Source: CAYSRJ01 sp964521865
GTDB lineage: Bacteria; Spirochaetota; B62-G9; DRHN01
Direction: 5' to 3'
NCBI GenBank assembly: GCA_964521865.1
Contig: CAZFTJ010000002.1
Location: 310,001 to 374,000 of the forward strand
Length of the DNA: 64,000 bases
The notes below the pieces were generated by a model. The model did not search any database and had not been told where the DNA came from. It was given only the letters and a program-made list of their open reading frames with translations. Shown one piece after another: positions 6,688 through 16,413 of the stretch. Position 1 is the stretch's first letter; every line of letters starts with the position of its first letter. The position numbers and the translations under genes are program-made.

Positions 6688-9021
6688 CTATGCATCCAGC
6701 AGGTTTTTATGAAGCTCGATGAACTCTATTATCCTTTTCTTCCTGTTCATCCTTTCGACAAGCTCCTCTATCTCACCCTTGGCGCTGAAGAATAGTATCT
6801 GCCACCCGAGCTCTGAAATATCTACGAGGGTTCTGAACTGGCGCTCGAGCCTGTCGGGATCTGCCTTGATAAAAGGGTCGTCAAAAATGAAGAATCCGCG
6901 GTTGTCCTTCAGCAGGCTTGTGCCGAGTGCGAGCCTGACGCTGAGATAGAGCTGGTCGTATGCGCCGCCGGACAGCTTTTCAGCGCTCAATATTTCCCCG
7001 TTTTCTTTTCGAACCTCGATCAATCCGGCCTCACGGTTATACAGCGCTTCCGTATACCGTCCTCCGGTAATATCCTTGAAATAATCCGTTACAGCGCTCC
7101 CGGCGCCGAAAAGCTCCTGCACCTTCTCCTTTTCCTCCTGTTCGATCTCTTCAAACAGATCCAGCACAGTAAGGACATTTTCACGGGTGGTCTCCCATGC
7201 ATCGACAAACCCGGCAAGCAGTTTTTTCACGGCTTGAAGGTCCACCGTTGTTGCACAGGGCAAATGCTCGTTCCCCGGGGCCAGCACGTCATTTACTTCC
7301 CTCTCCACATCTTCCAGTTTTCGTTTTAATTGCTCAATTTCCACGTCGAGTTTTTCACGCTCCTCGTTTTTTTTCTTCAGCTCATCTTTTACCCGTAAAA
7401 GCTTCTCCTCATTGAAATCAAGACCCGCCGCCTTTTCACCATACTGACGCAAGCTCTCAACCCGCGTTTTCCAGTACTGTATACTTGCTTCGCGTTTCGA
7501 ATTGCTCTCTTCCCCCAGTAATTCCCGCAAGAGTGCCTGTCGTTCCTGTATTTCAGCATGAAGCTTCTTTTCCCGCCGCAATTCGTTCGTAAACCGGTCA
7601 AGAGACGTCACGCCGCTTGATTCCCGTATTTTTCGTATCCTGTCATTTTCAGACGCAATACCGCTGTCAATGGTTTGAAGCGTCTGCGTCTTGAACGCCT
7701 GGACGGTACCCTTCAATCCGTTCAGCTCTCCGATAAGATCGTTCACCTCATTTGAAAGAAACGTGCAGTTATCTTCAAACTTCTGGACGGTTTCCAGCAT
7801 CTGCTCCAGATTCCCCGCATTCATACCACAGGCGGAAAGCAGCATGTTCACCTCTCTGAGCTCTCCGCCGAGTCTACTCTTTTTCCGTAAAAACATGAGC
7901 TTGAAAGCAGAAACAGTTATAAGACCGAGCAGGAAAAATCCGCAGATAATAAAAAAATATGCTCCCCTGCCGAACACCGCTCCTATGAGCGACAGCCCTG
8001 CAAGCAGGGCAAAGGTGATAAAAAGAGCCGTAATAAACCGGTTCTTTACTTCCTGTGCAGCAATCTCTGCCGACCTGGCATCCATGTTTCGTAATCTGGG
8101 ACGGATTTCATTGTTTATGATTTTACGCTTCTCGTCGAGTACCCGCAGCGAACGGGTTTTATCTTCGAACTTTTTCCTCACAACCGTCAGTTGAGATTCT
8201 TTTTCCCGTATCATCCCGTTTGTATCCGCCCTTTCTTTTTCCAGGTGCGCAATGCTGTTTTCACAGTTTCTCCATTCCTGCTCGTCTTTTTCGGTGAAAA
8301 TTTCAAGTTCAGTACGTCTCCGCTCGTTCTCCTCTATTTTTTCGAGTGCTCCCGAACACTTTTCAAACAACTCTCTCCTTCGGGCGTCTTCAAGGTCTTC
8401 AATGTGGGATGAAAGACCTGCCATATCCTCATCCAGCAGTACCTTATTTTCATAAAGCTCGTCGAACCCGGAGGCCTTCATTTCCAGAAGAAGCTCTTCA
8501 ATCTGTTCTACAAGTCCGCACGCCCTGTCTAGCCGCGTTTTGAGCTTTTCACCCTTTATGTCTCTGAATGTTTCTCCCGGGGTCAATCTCGCCGTCTCGA
8601 TCAGGGCCGCTCTGATACGGGCTATCTCGGCGGTTTTCAGTCCGGTCAGCTTATCCGTAATGCCGGTAAAGAAATCATCCTGATTTGAGATGGACAGGCT
8701 GCTGTTTCGTATGATAAATATGTTGGAACACTCCCGCTGAGTGAGGCCGGTTACATCGGTAAGAAGGCCCGCTTCCGGAAGTTTTTGATCATCTCCTGCG
8801 TGTCCTTCGATAAGCACGTACCCTTCGGGAAGATGAGCGACCCTGTCGACACGTGTAAATTCCGTAAGCTTTCTGCCGAAGAGAAGTTTGACGAGCGCAT
8901 CAATTGTAAGGCTCTTGCCCTCCTCGTTCCTCCCGAAAACGACGCTGAAAGGCCCGGTAGCGATCGGGTTTTTAAAGGAGAGCGGCCCGTATCGGGTAAT
9001 GTAAAATTCTTTAATCCGCAT
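6688..9021 (-). CDS. YhaN-type AAA/SMC-like ATPase with central membrane hairpin
   Basis: A 777-residue ATPase of the SbcC/YhaN group. The Walker A motif FGRNEEGKS lies near residues 29-37, long coiled coils fill the middle, and the Walker B region FFIFDDPFIKADPDR follows the LSGGAYDQLYLSVRLALG signature near the C-terminus. Two hydrophobic helices around residues 325-378 interrupt the coiled coil, as in Bacillus YhaN and unlike SbcC/Rad50; no CxxC zinc hook is seen. With the preceding metallophosphoesterase it should form a membrane-tethered nuclease-ATPase complex for DNA end processing or repair. I use ATG 9021 (AAGGGG nine bases upstream); TTG 9027 is possible. The partner stop lies at 9028. 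Confidence 0.82.
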   Translation of the reverse strand: MRIKEFYITRYGPLSFKNPIATGPFSVVFGRNEEGKSLTIDALVKLLFGRKLTEFTRVDRVAHLPEGYVLIEGHAGDDQKLPEAGLLTDVTGLTQRECSNIFIIRNSSLSISNQDDFFTGITDKLTGLKTAEIARIRAALIETARLTPGETFRDIKGEKLKTRLDRACGLVEQIEELLLEMKASGFDELYENKVLLDEDMAGLSSHIEDLEDARRRELFEKCSGALEKIEENERRRTELEIFTEKDEQEWRNCENSIAHLEKERADTNGMIREKESQLTVVRKKFEDKTRSLRVLDEKRKIINNEIRPRLRNMDARSAEIAAQEVKNRFITALFITFALLAGLSLIGAVFGRGAYFFIICGFFLLGLITVSAFKLMFLRKKSRLGGELREVNMLLSACGMNAGNLEQMLETVQKFEDNCTFLSNEVNDLIGELNGLKGTVQAFKTQTLQTIDSGIASENDRIRKIRESSGVTSLDRFTNELRREKKLHAEIQERQALLRELLGEESNSKREASIQYWKTRVESLRQYGEKAAGLDFNEEKLLRVKDELKKKNEEREKLDVEIEQLKRKLEDVEREVNDVLAPGNEHLPCATTVDLQAVKKLLAGFVDAWETTRENVLTVLDLFEEIEQEEKEKVQELFGAGSAVTDYFKDITGGRYTEALYNREAGLIEVRKENGEILSAEKLSGGAYDQLYLSVRLALGTSLLKDNRGFFIFDDPFIKADPDRLERQFRTLVDISELGWQILFFSAKGEIEELVERMNRKKRIIEFIELHKNLLDA

Positions 9022-9027
9022 CGACAA

Positions 9028-10107
9028 TTACCCCTTTTCCTGCTGCCTGAGACCCGCATTCATCATAGCCTGCACTGCCGTACTGTAGAGCTGTGCCTTT
9101 TTATTCCTGTCAAAATCCCTCCTGTTCAGCTTTTCAAGAAACATGGAAAAGAGATCATCTTCGAGAATACTTCGTATATCCTTATACAGAGGGGTAAAAG
9201 TTACGGGTTTTCCCCGTATCAGCCGCTGTATCTCCTCTGCGAGCTGTGTTTCATCGGTGGCGCACTTTTCTCCGTTGAAATAACCTTCCAGGGTAAGAAG
9301 AAGCTTCTGGTGGGGATCCATTGCTTCAAGAATCTTCGAGATTCTTTCAACGGGCTTGGATTCATCGGACGGACTGAGCGTAACCACCAACTCCTCGTAA
9401 TATGATGTATCCACTTTCCTTCCCTCGGGAGGCCCGCCCACCTCGAATAAATTCACCTTCCGTCTGCCCGTTTCCCTGCTCGAAACAGACACGGGAGAGC
9501 CCGGATATACAAAAAAGCCTCCGTTTGGCAATGACCGTACATCGAAACGAGTATGGAAATGGCCTGCCAGAACGTATGTAAAGGAAAGCCCGCTAAAATA
9601 TGAGAGTCTGAGGGGCATGTACCGCCCCGGGCCCTCTTCTCCGAAATCGAGCCTGGAGAAAAAGGCGTCAATCAGCTCACCATGATAGAGGAGGATATTG
9701 GTCTTTTGGGTATCGAGCAGTTCTTTAAAAAAGCGGAGGGCCCGCAGGACCTCTTCTGCACCGGCAGGTACATAGGGCAAACACCATATGCATACATCCT
9801 CAAACATGAACGATTTGCCGACATCATTCATCAACACCACATCGTCACCGAAATATCGTCCCCCTTCATAGACATCCCGATCATGATTGCCCGAAAGCAG
9901 TAGTATTTTAAACGGATTGTTTGATAATATACCCCTCAATTCGGCGCGGATGGCATCTGCATCCGTTCCGCTGTTGAAGAGATCTCCGGAGACGGTAAAA
10001 ACGTCCACCTTCTCCCTTTTTCCAAGCTCAAGCAGGGTGACGAGAGCGTTCCAGCGTTCATCGTCGACCGTCCTCAGATGAATATCCGCTGTATGAAGTA
10101 TCTTCAT
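9028..10107 (-). CDS. YhaO/SbcD-like metallophosphoesterase (DNA repair exonuclease)
   Basis: A 359-residue calcineurin-like phosphoesterase with all Mre11/SbcD motifs: HTADIHL at the N-terminus, SGDLFNSG, LLSGNHDRD, YHGELIDAFF and AGHFHTRF. A capping domain follows. Mre11-type proteins cut DNA ends with two Mn ions under control of their ATPase partner, here the YhaN-type gene that begins one base after this stop. The shared operon and the partner type suggest the YhaO-YhaN version rather than classical SbcCD. AGAGGT precedes the ATG. Function in repair is inferred from the family. Confidence 0.85.
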   Translation of the reverse strand: MKILHTADIHLRTVDDERWNALVTLLELGKREKVDVFTVSGDLFNSGTDADAIRAELRGILSNNPFKILLLSGNHDRDVYEGGRYFGDDVVLMNDVGKSFMFEDVCIWCLPYVPAGAEEVLRALRFFKELLDTQKTNILLYHGELIDAFFSRLDFGEEGPGRYMPLRLSYFSGLSFTYVLAGHFHTRFDVRSLPNGGFFVYPGSPVSVSSRETGRRKVNLFEVGGPPEGRKVDTSYYEELVVTLSPSDESKPVERISKILEAMDPHQKLLLTLEGYFNGEKCATDETQLAEEIQRLIRGKPVTFTPLYKDIRSILEDDLFSMFLEKLNRRDFDRNKKAQLYSTAVQAMMNAGLRQQEKG

Positions 10108-10468
10108 AAGACCTCTTTCCGATTACACTATTCCGACGCTCCCGGCCGCCCGTGTAAATTCCGTGCTCGCTGCACGCCGTTTCCCGCCTGCTTCCGGGTG
10201 AACTCTGTTTCAGCACTTCCCGGGATACCGGCGGGCTTTATGTCCGTGTATATAGAATCCACAGAGTAACGGTGTATTTTGGGGCTCGCTGACCTGCGGT
10301 GGTGAGGACGGGATCGCTTGCCTTCAGCCACGAGCTGCCCGGCGCCATATGCGGGTGTTCCTGCCGCAGGCCGGCTGGGATTCGAACGGGCTGCAAGAAT
10401 TGAGCCGCAGGCAGAATGAAGAATGAGAGCAACGATACGGATCAAAAGGTGTATCGGCCGGACCGACG
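10108..10468. other. Intergenic stretch, no gene recognised
   Basis: 361 bases between the phosphoesterase start and the secG stop. It is G+C-rich with several short inverted repeats (for example GGGATACCGGCGGGC near 10221), but I find no tRNA, SRP, RNase P or tmRNA signature and no convincing ORF with a ribosome-binding site. Confidence 0.4.
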
Positions 10469-10816
10469 CTATTTATTGGTATCGGAAATATCGACTCCTA
10501 TCTCTCCCCGCTGCGTTTCTCCCGGGGCCTGCTCCGCAGGAGCCTGCTGAGCTTCTTTGTTGAGTTTTATTATGTCCTTCGTTTCCACCCTCCCCTGTCG
10601 TGCGTTGAGATATCCGAGGATAAAACTCACAAGCAGAAAAAGCGCGGCAAGCGTCGTGGTGATTTTAGTCATCACGTTTCCCGTCTGTGTACCGAAAGCG
10701 GATTGACTGCCGCCTCCGATGAATCCGAGTCCGCCGCTGCTTCCAGGCTGAAGAAGAATCACGACCATCATAAGAAGCGCTATAAAGAAAAAAATAGCCG
10801 TCAAAGCAATTAACAT
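10469..10816 (-). CDS. secG: Preprotein translocase subunit SecG
   Basis: A 115-residue membrane protein with two transmembrane helices (about residues 3-23 and 50-70) and the SecG hallmark between them: LLQPGSSGGLGFIGGGSQSAFG. SecG helps the SecYE channel during export. The polar C-terminal tail after residue 75 is longer than in the shortest family members and rich in Glu, Gln and Ala, as is common in spirochaetes. It lies downstream of tpiA, the usual gap-pgk-tpi-secG order, but 224 bases separate them. Confidence 0.92.
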   Translation of the reverse strand: MLIALTAIFFFIALLMMVVILLQPGSSGGLGFIGGGSQSAFGTQTGNVMTKITTTLAALFLLVSFILGYLNARQGRVETKDIIKLNKEAQQAPAEQAPGETQRGEIGVDISDTNK

Positions 10817-11040
10817 AAAGCATCACCTTCTGTCTTTAACATTTCATGCATCGTATACATCCGGCACACACAGGAAGCTTCGGATGCGGCCGCACCCTCT
10901 CGATACGAAAACCGCTTTCAAACCGGATCGACCTTTTTAAAAGAGGGCAAACTTCTCGCAAAGGCCGTTTCATGACCGAGACCATTTTCAACAAAGCCCG
11001 GATCGTTTTTATCTTAAGACAACGTAGGGCAATGTACCCA

Positions 11041-11796
11041 TCAGCACTGAAAATCGATAATTCTTAAAAAAGAATCCGCCTTCAACGATGCTCCGCCGAC
11101 AAGCGCTCCGTCGATATTATCCATCGCCATGAGGCCGTCGACATTCTGGGGCTTGACTGAACCGCCGTACAGAATGCACAACCCTTCGGCTGTCTGTGCG
11201 TTGTACAAATCTGCAACGGTTTCCCGAATAAAACCGTGAACTCCATCCGCATCTTCAGGCGTCGCGGTTTTACCGGTGCCGATGGCCCATACAGGCTCAT
11301 AGGCAATGACAAGAACGCGCATATCTTCCTCGGAAACGCCCCGCAATCCGCCCACCACCTGATCCTTCACGATGTCTTCAGTCTTCCCCGCTTCACGCTC
11401 CGCGAGAAGCTCCCCGACGCAGAGGATCGGTATAAGCCCCCTGCTGAGGGCCTGCATCACCTTCTTGTTGACGGTTTCATTATCCTCATGAAAAATGTGC
11501 CGTCTTTCACTATGACCGAGTATTACATGGCTGCAGCCGATCGAGAGCAGCATATCCGCAGACACCTCCCCGGTAAAAGCGCCGCTGTCCTCGAAGTGCA
11601 TGTTCTGCGCCCCGAGCAGCACATGGCCCTTGCCGAGTGCGCGTTTTACGTCGGCAAGCAGAGGAAATGAAGGACATACGAGCACGTCCCTATCTTCCGT
11701 ATCCGGGGCCTCACGTGAAAGCGATCGGGCAAGAGCAACGGCGGAATCCCTGTCGAGGTGCATTTTCCAGTTTCCTGCGATCAATACCTTTCTCAT
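11041..11796 (-). CDS. tpiA: Triosephosphate isomerase
   Basis: A 251-residue TIM-barrel enzyme interconverting glyceraldehyde-3-phosphate and dihydroxyacetone phosphate. The opening KVLIAGNWKMH holds the catalytic lysine, VILGHSERR the catalytic histidine, VIAYEPVWAIGTGKTAT the catalytic glutamate and flexible loop, and LYGGSVKPQN the phosphate-binding segment. I choose ATG 11796 because GGAAG lies just upstream and the family starts here; the frame is open further upstream but that overlaps pgk. It follows pgk by 67 bases. Confidence 0.95.
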   Translation of the reverse strand: MRKVLIAGNWKMHLDRDSAVALARSLSREAPDTEDRDVLVCPSFPLLADVKRALGKGHVLLGAQNMHFEDSGAFTGEVSADMLLSIGCSHVILGHSERRHIFHEDNETVNKKVMQALSRGLIPILCVGELLAEREAGKTEDIVKDQVVGGLRGVSEEDMRVLVIAYEPVWAIGTGKTATPEDADGVHGFIRETVADLYNAQTAEGLCILYGGSVKPQNVDGLMAMDNIDGALVGGASLKADSFLRIIDFQC

Positions 11797-11863
11797 CCTG
11801 TACTTCCTTTCCATGCAGGAGAACAGCGTAACGAAACAGACCTCTTCGACAGTCTGGAGCTGT

Positions 11864-13051
11864 CTATTTATCCTGAAGCGCCTCAATTCCCGGCAGAGCT
11901 CTACCTTCGAGAAACTCCAGGGAGGCGCCTCCTCCGGTTGATATATGGTCGATTTTTTGAGCGACACCCAGTTTATTAACCGCTGCGACAGAATCTCCCC
12001 CGCCGACAACCGTCGTCGCGCTGCTCGAAGCAAGGGCCTTTACAATCTGATTTGTCCCACGTGCGAAACGGTCTATTTCAAACACGCCCATCGGTCCGTT
12101 CCACAGCACCGTCCGTGCACGCTTTATCTCTTTTTTATACGCTCTGATCGTTTTCGGTCCGATATCAACCCCTATCATCTGCGGAGATATCGCGTTCGTA
12201 TCGACCGTTTTCGTTTTAGATCCCTCTTCCACCCTGTTCGTCACGATATGATCGTACGGCAGCATGAGATTGACATTTTTTTCGTCCGCCTTTTTGATGA
12301 GCTCAAAGGCCAGATTGACTTTTTCGGTCTCCACGAGTGAATTGCCGATTTCAAATCCTTTTGCTTTGAGGAATGTGTAGCACATTCCCCCGCCGATGAT
12401 AAGTGTACTGACCTTTTCGAGGAGCTTTTCCAGTATCCCGATCTTTGTCGAAACCTTGGCGCCGCCGATAATCGCTATGTACGGCTCCTCCGGCTGGTAG
12501 AGGAGTTTTCCGAGAAAGTTGATCTCCTTTTCCATGAGGAATCCGGCAACCGCCGGGAGAGAATGTGCAATGCCCTCGGTCGATGCGTGGGCCCGGTGCG
12601 CCGTTCCGAACGCATCATTTACATAGATATCCGCATAAGCCGAAAGCGACTTTGCGAAATCCGGGTCATTCTCCTCCTCCTCCTTGTGAAACCGCACGTT
12701 TTCAAGGAGGACGACATCACCGTTCTGCATGCCGGATATAAGCTTTTCCGTTTCTTCACCGATACAGTCTCTGGTACAGATCACCTCTTTGCCGAGAAGC
12801 TCCGAGAGGCGTTTTCCGACCGGGGTAAGACGCAGCTCCTCCTTGACCTGACCTTTCGGCCTTCCCAGATGACTCATGATAATGAGCTTCGTACTCTGCT
12901 CGAGAATATAGCTAATCGTGGGCAGCGCCGCCCTGATTCGCGTATCGTCCGTAATGTTCCCCTCTTTGTCGAGCGGCACATTGAAATCCACACGCATAAT
13001 GACGCGCTTTCCTCCCAGGTCCACATCTCTCACACTTTTCTTGTTCAGCAT
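11864..13051 (-). CDS. pgk: Phosphoglycerate kinase
   Basis: A 395-residue glycolytic kinase converting 1,3-bisphosphoglycerate and ADP into 3-phosphoglycerate and ATP. Visible motifs are RVDFNVPLDKEG (substrate arginine), SHLGRPKG, LLENVRFHKEEE, the AIIGGAKVSTKI nucleotide-domain segment, VLWNGPMGVFE and the C-terminal VVGGGDSVAAV plus STGGGASLEFLEG. Full length, normal for bacteria. GGAGTAG precedes the ATG. It lies 17 bases after gap, so the two are co-transcribed. Confidence 0.97.
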   Translation of the reverse strand: MLNKKSVRDVDLGGKRVIMRVDFNVPLDKEGNITDDTRIRAALPTISYILEQSTKLIIMSHLGRPKGQVKEELRLTPVGKRLSELLGKEVICTRDCIGEETEKLISGMQNGDVVLLENVRFHKEEEENDPDFAKSLSAYADIYVNDAFGTAHRAHASTEGIAHSLPAVAGFLMEKEINFLGKLLYQPEEPYIAIIGGAKVSTKIGILEKLLEKVSTLIIGGGMCYTFLKAKGFEIGNSLVETEKVNLAFELIKKADEKNVNLMLPYDHIVTNRVEEGSKTKTVDTNAISPQMIGVDIGPKTIRAYKKEIKRARTVLWNGPMGVFEIDRFARGTNQIVKALASSSATTVVGGGDSVAAVNKLGVAQKIDHISTGGGASLEFLEGRALPGIEALQDK

Positions 13052-13068
13052 AAATGTCTACTCCAGGA

Positions 13069-14064
13069 TTAGAATAGTTTCCCGATGAGATCCACGACCC
13101 TGTTTGAATATCCCCATTCGTTGTCGTACCAGGACACGAGCTTGACGAGCCTCTCACCGATCACCATCGTTGCGAGTGAATCGAAGATCGACGAATGAGG
13201 GTTCTGGATAACATCGGTGGAGACAATCGGGTCCGTGCAGTATTCGAGGATGCCCTTCATGGGTCCCGAAGCGGCTTCGGCCATTGCCTCGTTTACTGAT
13301 TCTCTGCCCGCTTCTTTTTCCACCTCGGCTACGAGGTCGACGATTGAACCGGTCGGCACGGGCACTCTCATCGCCATTCCATCAAGCTTGCCGTTCAAAT
13401 CCGGAATAACCTTTCCGATCGCCTTTGCAGCCCCTGTTGTGGTAGGAATAATATTGATTGCCGCCGAACGCGCCCTTCTCATATCGCTGTGCGGCGAATC
13501 CACCAGTTTCTGATCGTTTGTATACGCATGTGTGGTCGTCATCAATCCCCGAACTATTGTGAAATTGTCGTGAAGAACCTTTGCAATCGGCGCCAGACAG
13601 TTGGTGGTGCACGATGCGTTCGATACGATCTTGTCGTCCGGGCTCAGCATTTCTTCATTGACACCAAGAACAATCGTTCTGTCGATCTCATCCTTTGCAG
13701 GAACGGTAAGAATGGCCTTTTTCGCCCCTGCCTCCAGATGCATGGCCACCTGCTCTCTTTTTCTGAAAACTCCGGTCGACTCGATGACAAGATCGACGCC
13801 GAGTGCCTTCCAGGGCAGCTTTGAGGGGTCCTTTTCGCTCGAAACCTTGATCTCTTTCCCGTTGACTTTCAGTGCGCTTTCCAGGGCTTGGACCGTACCG
13901 TTGAACCTGCCGAACACAGAATCGTATTTTAGAAGATGCGCGAGCTGATCGGGGCGGAACATATCGTTGATTGCAACGATATCCACATCAGCCCTTCCCT
14001 GCGCGATTCTGAACACATTTCTTCCTATCCTTCCAAAACCATTGATTGCAACCTTTACAGACAT
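13069..14064 (-). CDS. gap: Glyceraldehyde-3-phosphate dehydrogenase (type I)
   Basis: A 331-residue NAD-dependent GAPDH. The Rossmann opening VAINGFGRIGRNVFR, the active-site SNASCTTNCLAP with catalytic cysteine, the HAYTNDQ segment with its histidine neighbourhood, and the C-terminal SWYDNEWGYSNRVVDL are intact. It catalyses the phosphorylating oxidation of glyceraldehyde-3-phosphate in glycolysis. ATGGAGGCTAGTGA places a good ribosome-binding site before the ATG. It leads gap-pgk-tpi-(secG); the 390-base region upstream holds promoter-like elements and an inverted repeat. Confidence 0.97.
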   Translation of the reverse strand: MSVKVAINGFGRIGRNVFRIAQGRADVDIVAINDMFRPDQLAHLLKYDSVFGRFNGTVQALESALKVNGKEIKVSSEKDPSKLPWKALGVDLVIESTGVFRKREQVAMHLEAGAKKAILTVPAKDEIDRTIVLGVNEEMLSPDDKIVSNASCTTNCLAPIAKVLHDNFTIVRGLMTTTHAYTNDQKLVDSPHSDMRRARSAAINIIPTTTGAAKAIGKVIPDLNGKLDGMAMRVPVPTGSIVDLVAEVEKEAGRESVNEAMAEAASGPMKGILEYCTDPIVSTDVIQNPHSSIFDSLATMVIGERLVKLVSWYDNEWGYSNRVVDLIGKLF

Positions 14065-14454
14065 TCACTAGCCTCCATCGTAAATTATGGTTTTTTTCAT
14101 TAAAATACCGGCATTCCATACCGGAGAAAGCTGGTATCTTGCACCAGAATTTCAGCTTTAAATATCACTATGCCGAGCTGTTTACCCTGTCTATTCTGTT
14201 TTTTGTCAAAAAACATTCGGCACGTGATACACTAGATGTTTTACGATTGATACATACACGTGCCAATATTCCATAAAGTGTAATAATTTTCAGTACAATC
14301 ATCAAGCAATTATTATAATGCCGATTGTATACCCGTCAGTATTTGTCAACAAACACGAGTTGTTATAACATCCGCTGGTATATGTCGCAGAGGACATTCC
14401 GCTTACCGTCGGCAATACCCCTGGAATGTTCTGAAATCAACCGGTATCACGCCG
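14065..14454 (-). promoter_or_regulatory. gap operon upstream region with candidate promoter and inverted repeat
   Basis: No gene is seen in these 390 bases. On the - strand CTGACG (14339-14334), 16 bases, TATAAT (14317-14312) is a candidate promoter, giving a leader of about 240 bases. A further TTGACA occurs nearer the gene without a good -10. Within the leader the 8-base arms GGCACGTG (14219-14226) and CACGTGCC (14257-14264) form an inverted repeat with a 30-base gap, a possible operator or RNA stem. Confidence 0.4.
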
Positions 14455-16254
14455 TTATTTTCTCCGCAGCACCGACATGAATGCACTCTGCGGTATATCC
14501 ACATTCCCCACACTCTTCATTCGCTTTTTTCCCTCTTTCTGCTTTTCAATGAGCTTTCTCTTCCTCGTGATATCGCCGCCGTAGCACTTGGCAAGCACAT
14601 TCTTTCCGACCGCACTGATCGTTTCCCTCGCAATAATCTGTCCCCCTACTGCAGCCTGAAGAGGGATCTTGAAAAGATGGGGAGGTATCTCGTGCCTGAG
14701 CGCCCTTACAGTTTCCTTTCCCCTGACGTACGCTTGATCCCGACGTACAATCTGAGAAAGTGCATCGACCTGTTTCCCGGATACCAGTATGTCCAGCCGA
14801 ACGAGGTCGGCCTTTCGATAATCGAGGTGCTCATAATCAAGCGATGCGTATCCCCTGCTTACGGATTTTAATTTGTCGTGAAAATCATAGATGATTTCTG
14901 CAAGGGGCATCTCGTACTGAACCTCAACCCTTCTTTCACCTATGTAGCTCAAACCCTTCTGAATCCCGTTTCTTTCGATTGCAATCTTCATTATATTCCC
15001 GATATACTCATCGGGTGTAATGATGGAAGCTCTGACAAACGGCTCTTCCGCATACTCGTACCGCCCCTGCTCGGGAAAATATACTGGATTGTCAACAACC
15101 CTGCTTTTCCCGTCATTGAGGTATACCCGGTATTCGACACTCGGTGCAGTGATGACGAGGGAGAGAAAAAATTCTCTTTCCAGGCGTTCCTGGACGACCT
15201 CGAGGTGAAGAAGACCGAGAAATCCGCACCTGAACCCGAAGCCCAGGGCTGTGGAGGATTCGGGCTCATATATAAGCGACGCATCGTTGAGCTTGAGCTT
15301 CTCCATTGCCCGCGACAGTTCCTCGTAATCATCGGACGCAACCGGATAAATGCTCGCAAAAACCATGGGTTTTACCGCCTTGTAACCGGGCAGCGGCGCC
15401 GAAGCGGCTTTTTCCGCCGAGGTTATTGTGTCTCCGACTCTTGTTCTGGAAATATCCTTGATACCGGCAACAATATAGCCGACATCGCCCGGATCCAACC
15501 GATCCCTCTTTACCATTTCCGGCCTGAATATGCCGACTTCCTCGATCCTGTAACGGGCGCCGCTTGACATGAGCATGATACTGTATTCACCTTTTGCCGA
15601 TCCCGAAAACATCCGGACATGTATCACCACCCCCCTGTACGTGTCGAAATGCGAGTCGAAAATGAGCGCTCTAAGCGATTCATCCGCACTTCCCGTCGGA
15701 GGCGTAACTCTCTGGACAACGGCATCGAGAACCTCTCGTATTCCCGTACCCTCCTTCGCGCTTACCAGCAGTATCTCTTTATCCTTGAATCCGAGCTCAT
15801 CGATGATCTGCCGTTTTGTACCTTCTATATCCGCCTGCGGGAGATCGATCTTGTTGACAACGGGGATAATCTCCAGGTCGTGCTCCAGAGCCATGTAAAA
15901 ATTTGAAATTGTCTGGGCCTCAATACCCTGAGAAGCGTCGACAAGCAGAATCACGCCCTCACATGCGGCAAGCGACCTTGAGACCTCGTAGGTAAAATCG
16001 ACATGGCCCGGTGTATCGAGAAGGTTCAGGGTGTACACCTGACCTGGTCGGTATTCATACTCTATGGTGACCGGATGAGACTTGATGGTGATGCCCCGCT
16101 CCCGTTCTATTTCCATGCTGTCGAGAAACTGTTCGTTTTTCGCTTCGGGATTGAGAATACCTGAAAGCTCCAGAAACCTGTCCGCAAGAGTCGACTTGCC
16201 GTGATCGATGTGCGCAATGATCGAAAAGTTTCTGATGTACGCTGTATTACTCAT
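14455..16254 (-). CDS. lepA: Elongation factor 4 (LepA) GTPase
   Basis: A 599-residue translational GTPase that back-translocates ribosomes. The N-terminal G domain shows IRNFSIIAHIDHGKSTLADR (G1), the RGITIKSHPV switch I, LLDTPGHVDF (G3) and PVVNKIDLP (G4). The LepA-specific C-terminal domain ends in KKLIEKQKEGKKRMKSVGNVDIP, which distinguishes it from EF-G. I start at ATG 16254 (MSNTAYIRN) because this is where the family begins; an upstream in-frame ATG at 16335 would add 27 residues of no family match. It follows ppdK by 159 bases. Confidence 0.95.
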   Translation of the reverse strand: MSNTAYIRNFSIIAHIDHGKSTLADRFLELSGILNPEAKNEQFLDSMEIERERGITIKSHPVTIEYEYRPGQVYTLNLLDTPGHVDFTYEVSRSLAACEGVILLVDASQGIEAQTISNFYMALEHDLEIIPVVNKIDLPQADIEGTKRQIIDELGFKDKEILLVSAKEGTGIREVLDAVVQRVTPPTGSADESLRALIFDSHFDTYRGVVIHVRMFSGSAKGEYSIMLMSSGARYRIEEVGIFRPEMVKRDRLDPGDVGYIVAGIKDISRTRVGDTITSAEKAASAPLPGYKAVKPMVFASIYPVASDDYEELSRAMEKLKLNDASLIYEPESSTALGFGFRCGFLGLLHLEVVQERLEREFFLSLVITAPSVEYRVYLNDGKSRVVDNPVYFPEQGRYEYAEEPFVRASIITPDEYIGNIMKIAIERNGIQKGLSYIGERRVEVQYEMPLAEIIYDFHDKLKSVSRGYASLDYEHLDYRKADLVRLDILVSGKQVDALSQIVRRDQAYVRGKETVRALRHEIPPHLFKIPLQAAVGGQIIARETISAVGKNVLAKCYGGDITRKRKLIEKQKEGKKRMKSVGNVDIPQSAFMSVLRRK

Positions 16255-16413
16255 AAACGATACTCTATCCGCATGGAACGCCCGCTGATCTGAGGATTGT
16301 CCCGTATATGAATAACGGATGGACGCCATGCCCATCCGTTATTGTCGTATCATTTTCGTTTGTCGCCTCTTTCCCGCAATGGTAAAAATCGGGAAAGTAC
16401 CGGCTTTTTCCTT

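Noticed and set aside
6688..9021. SbcC/Rad50 assignment
   Set aside because: No CxxC zinc hook is present and there is a membrane hairpin in the middle, as in YhaN.
10365..10395. tRNA-like GTTCGAATCC on the - strand
   Set aside because: The bases on either side do not pair to form a T stem, and no acceptor or anticodon arm fits.
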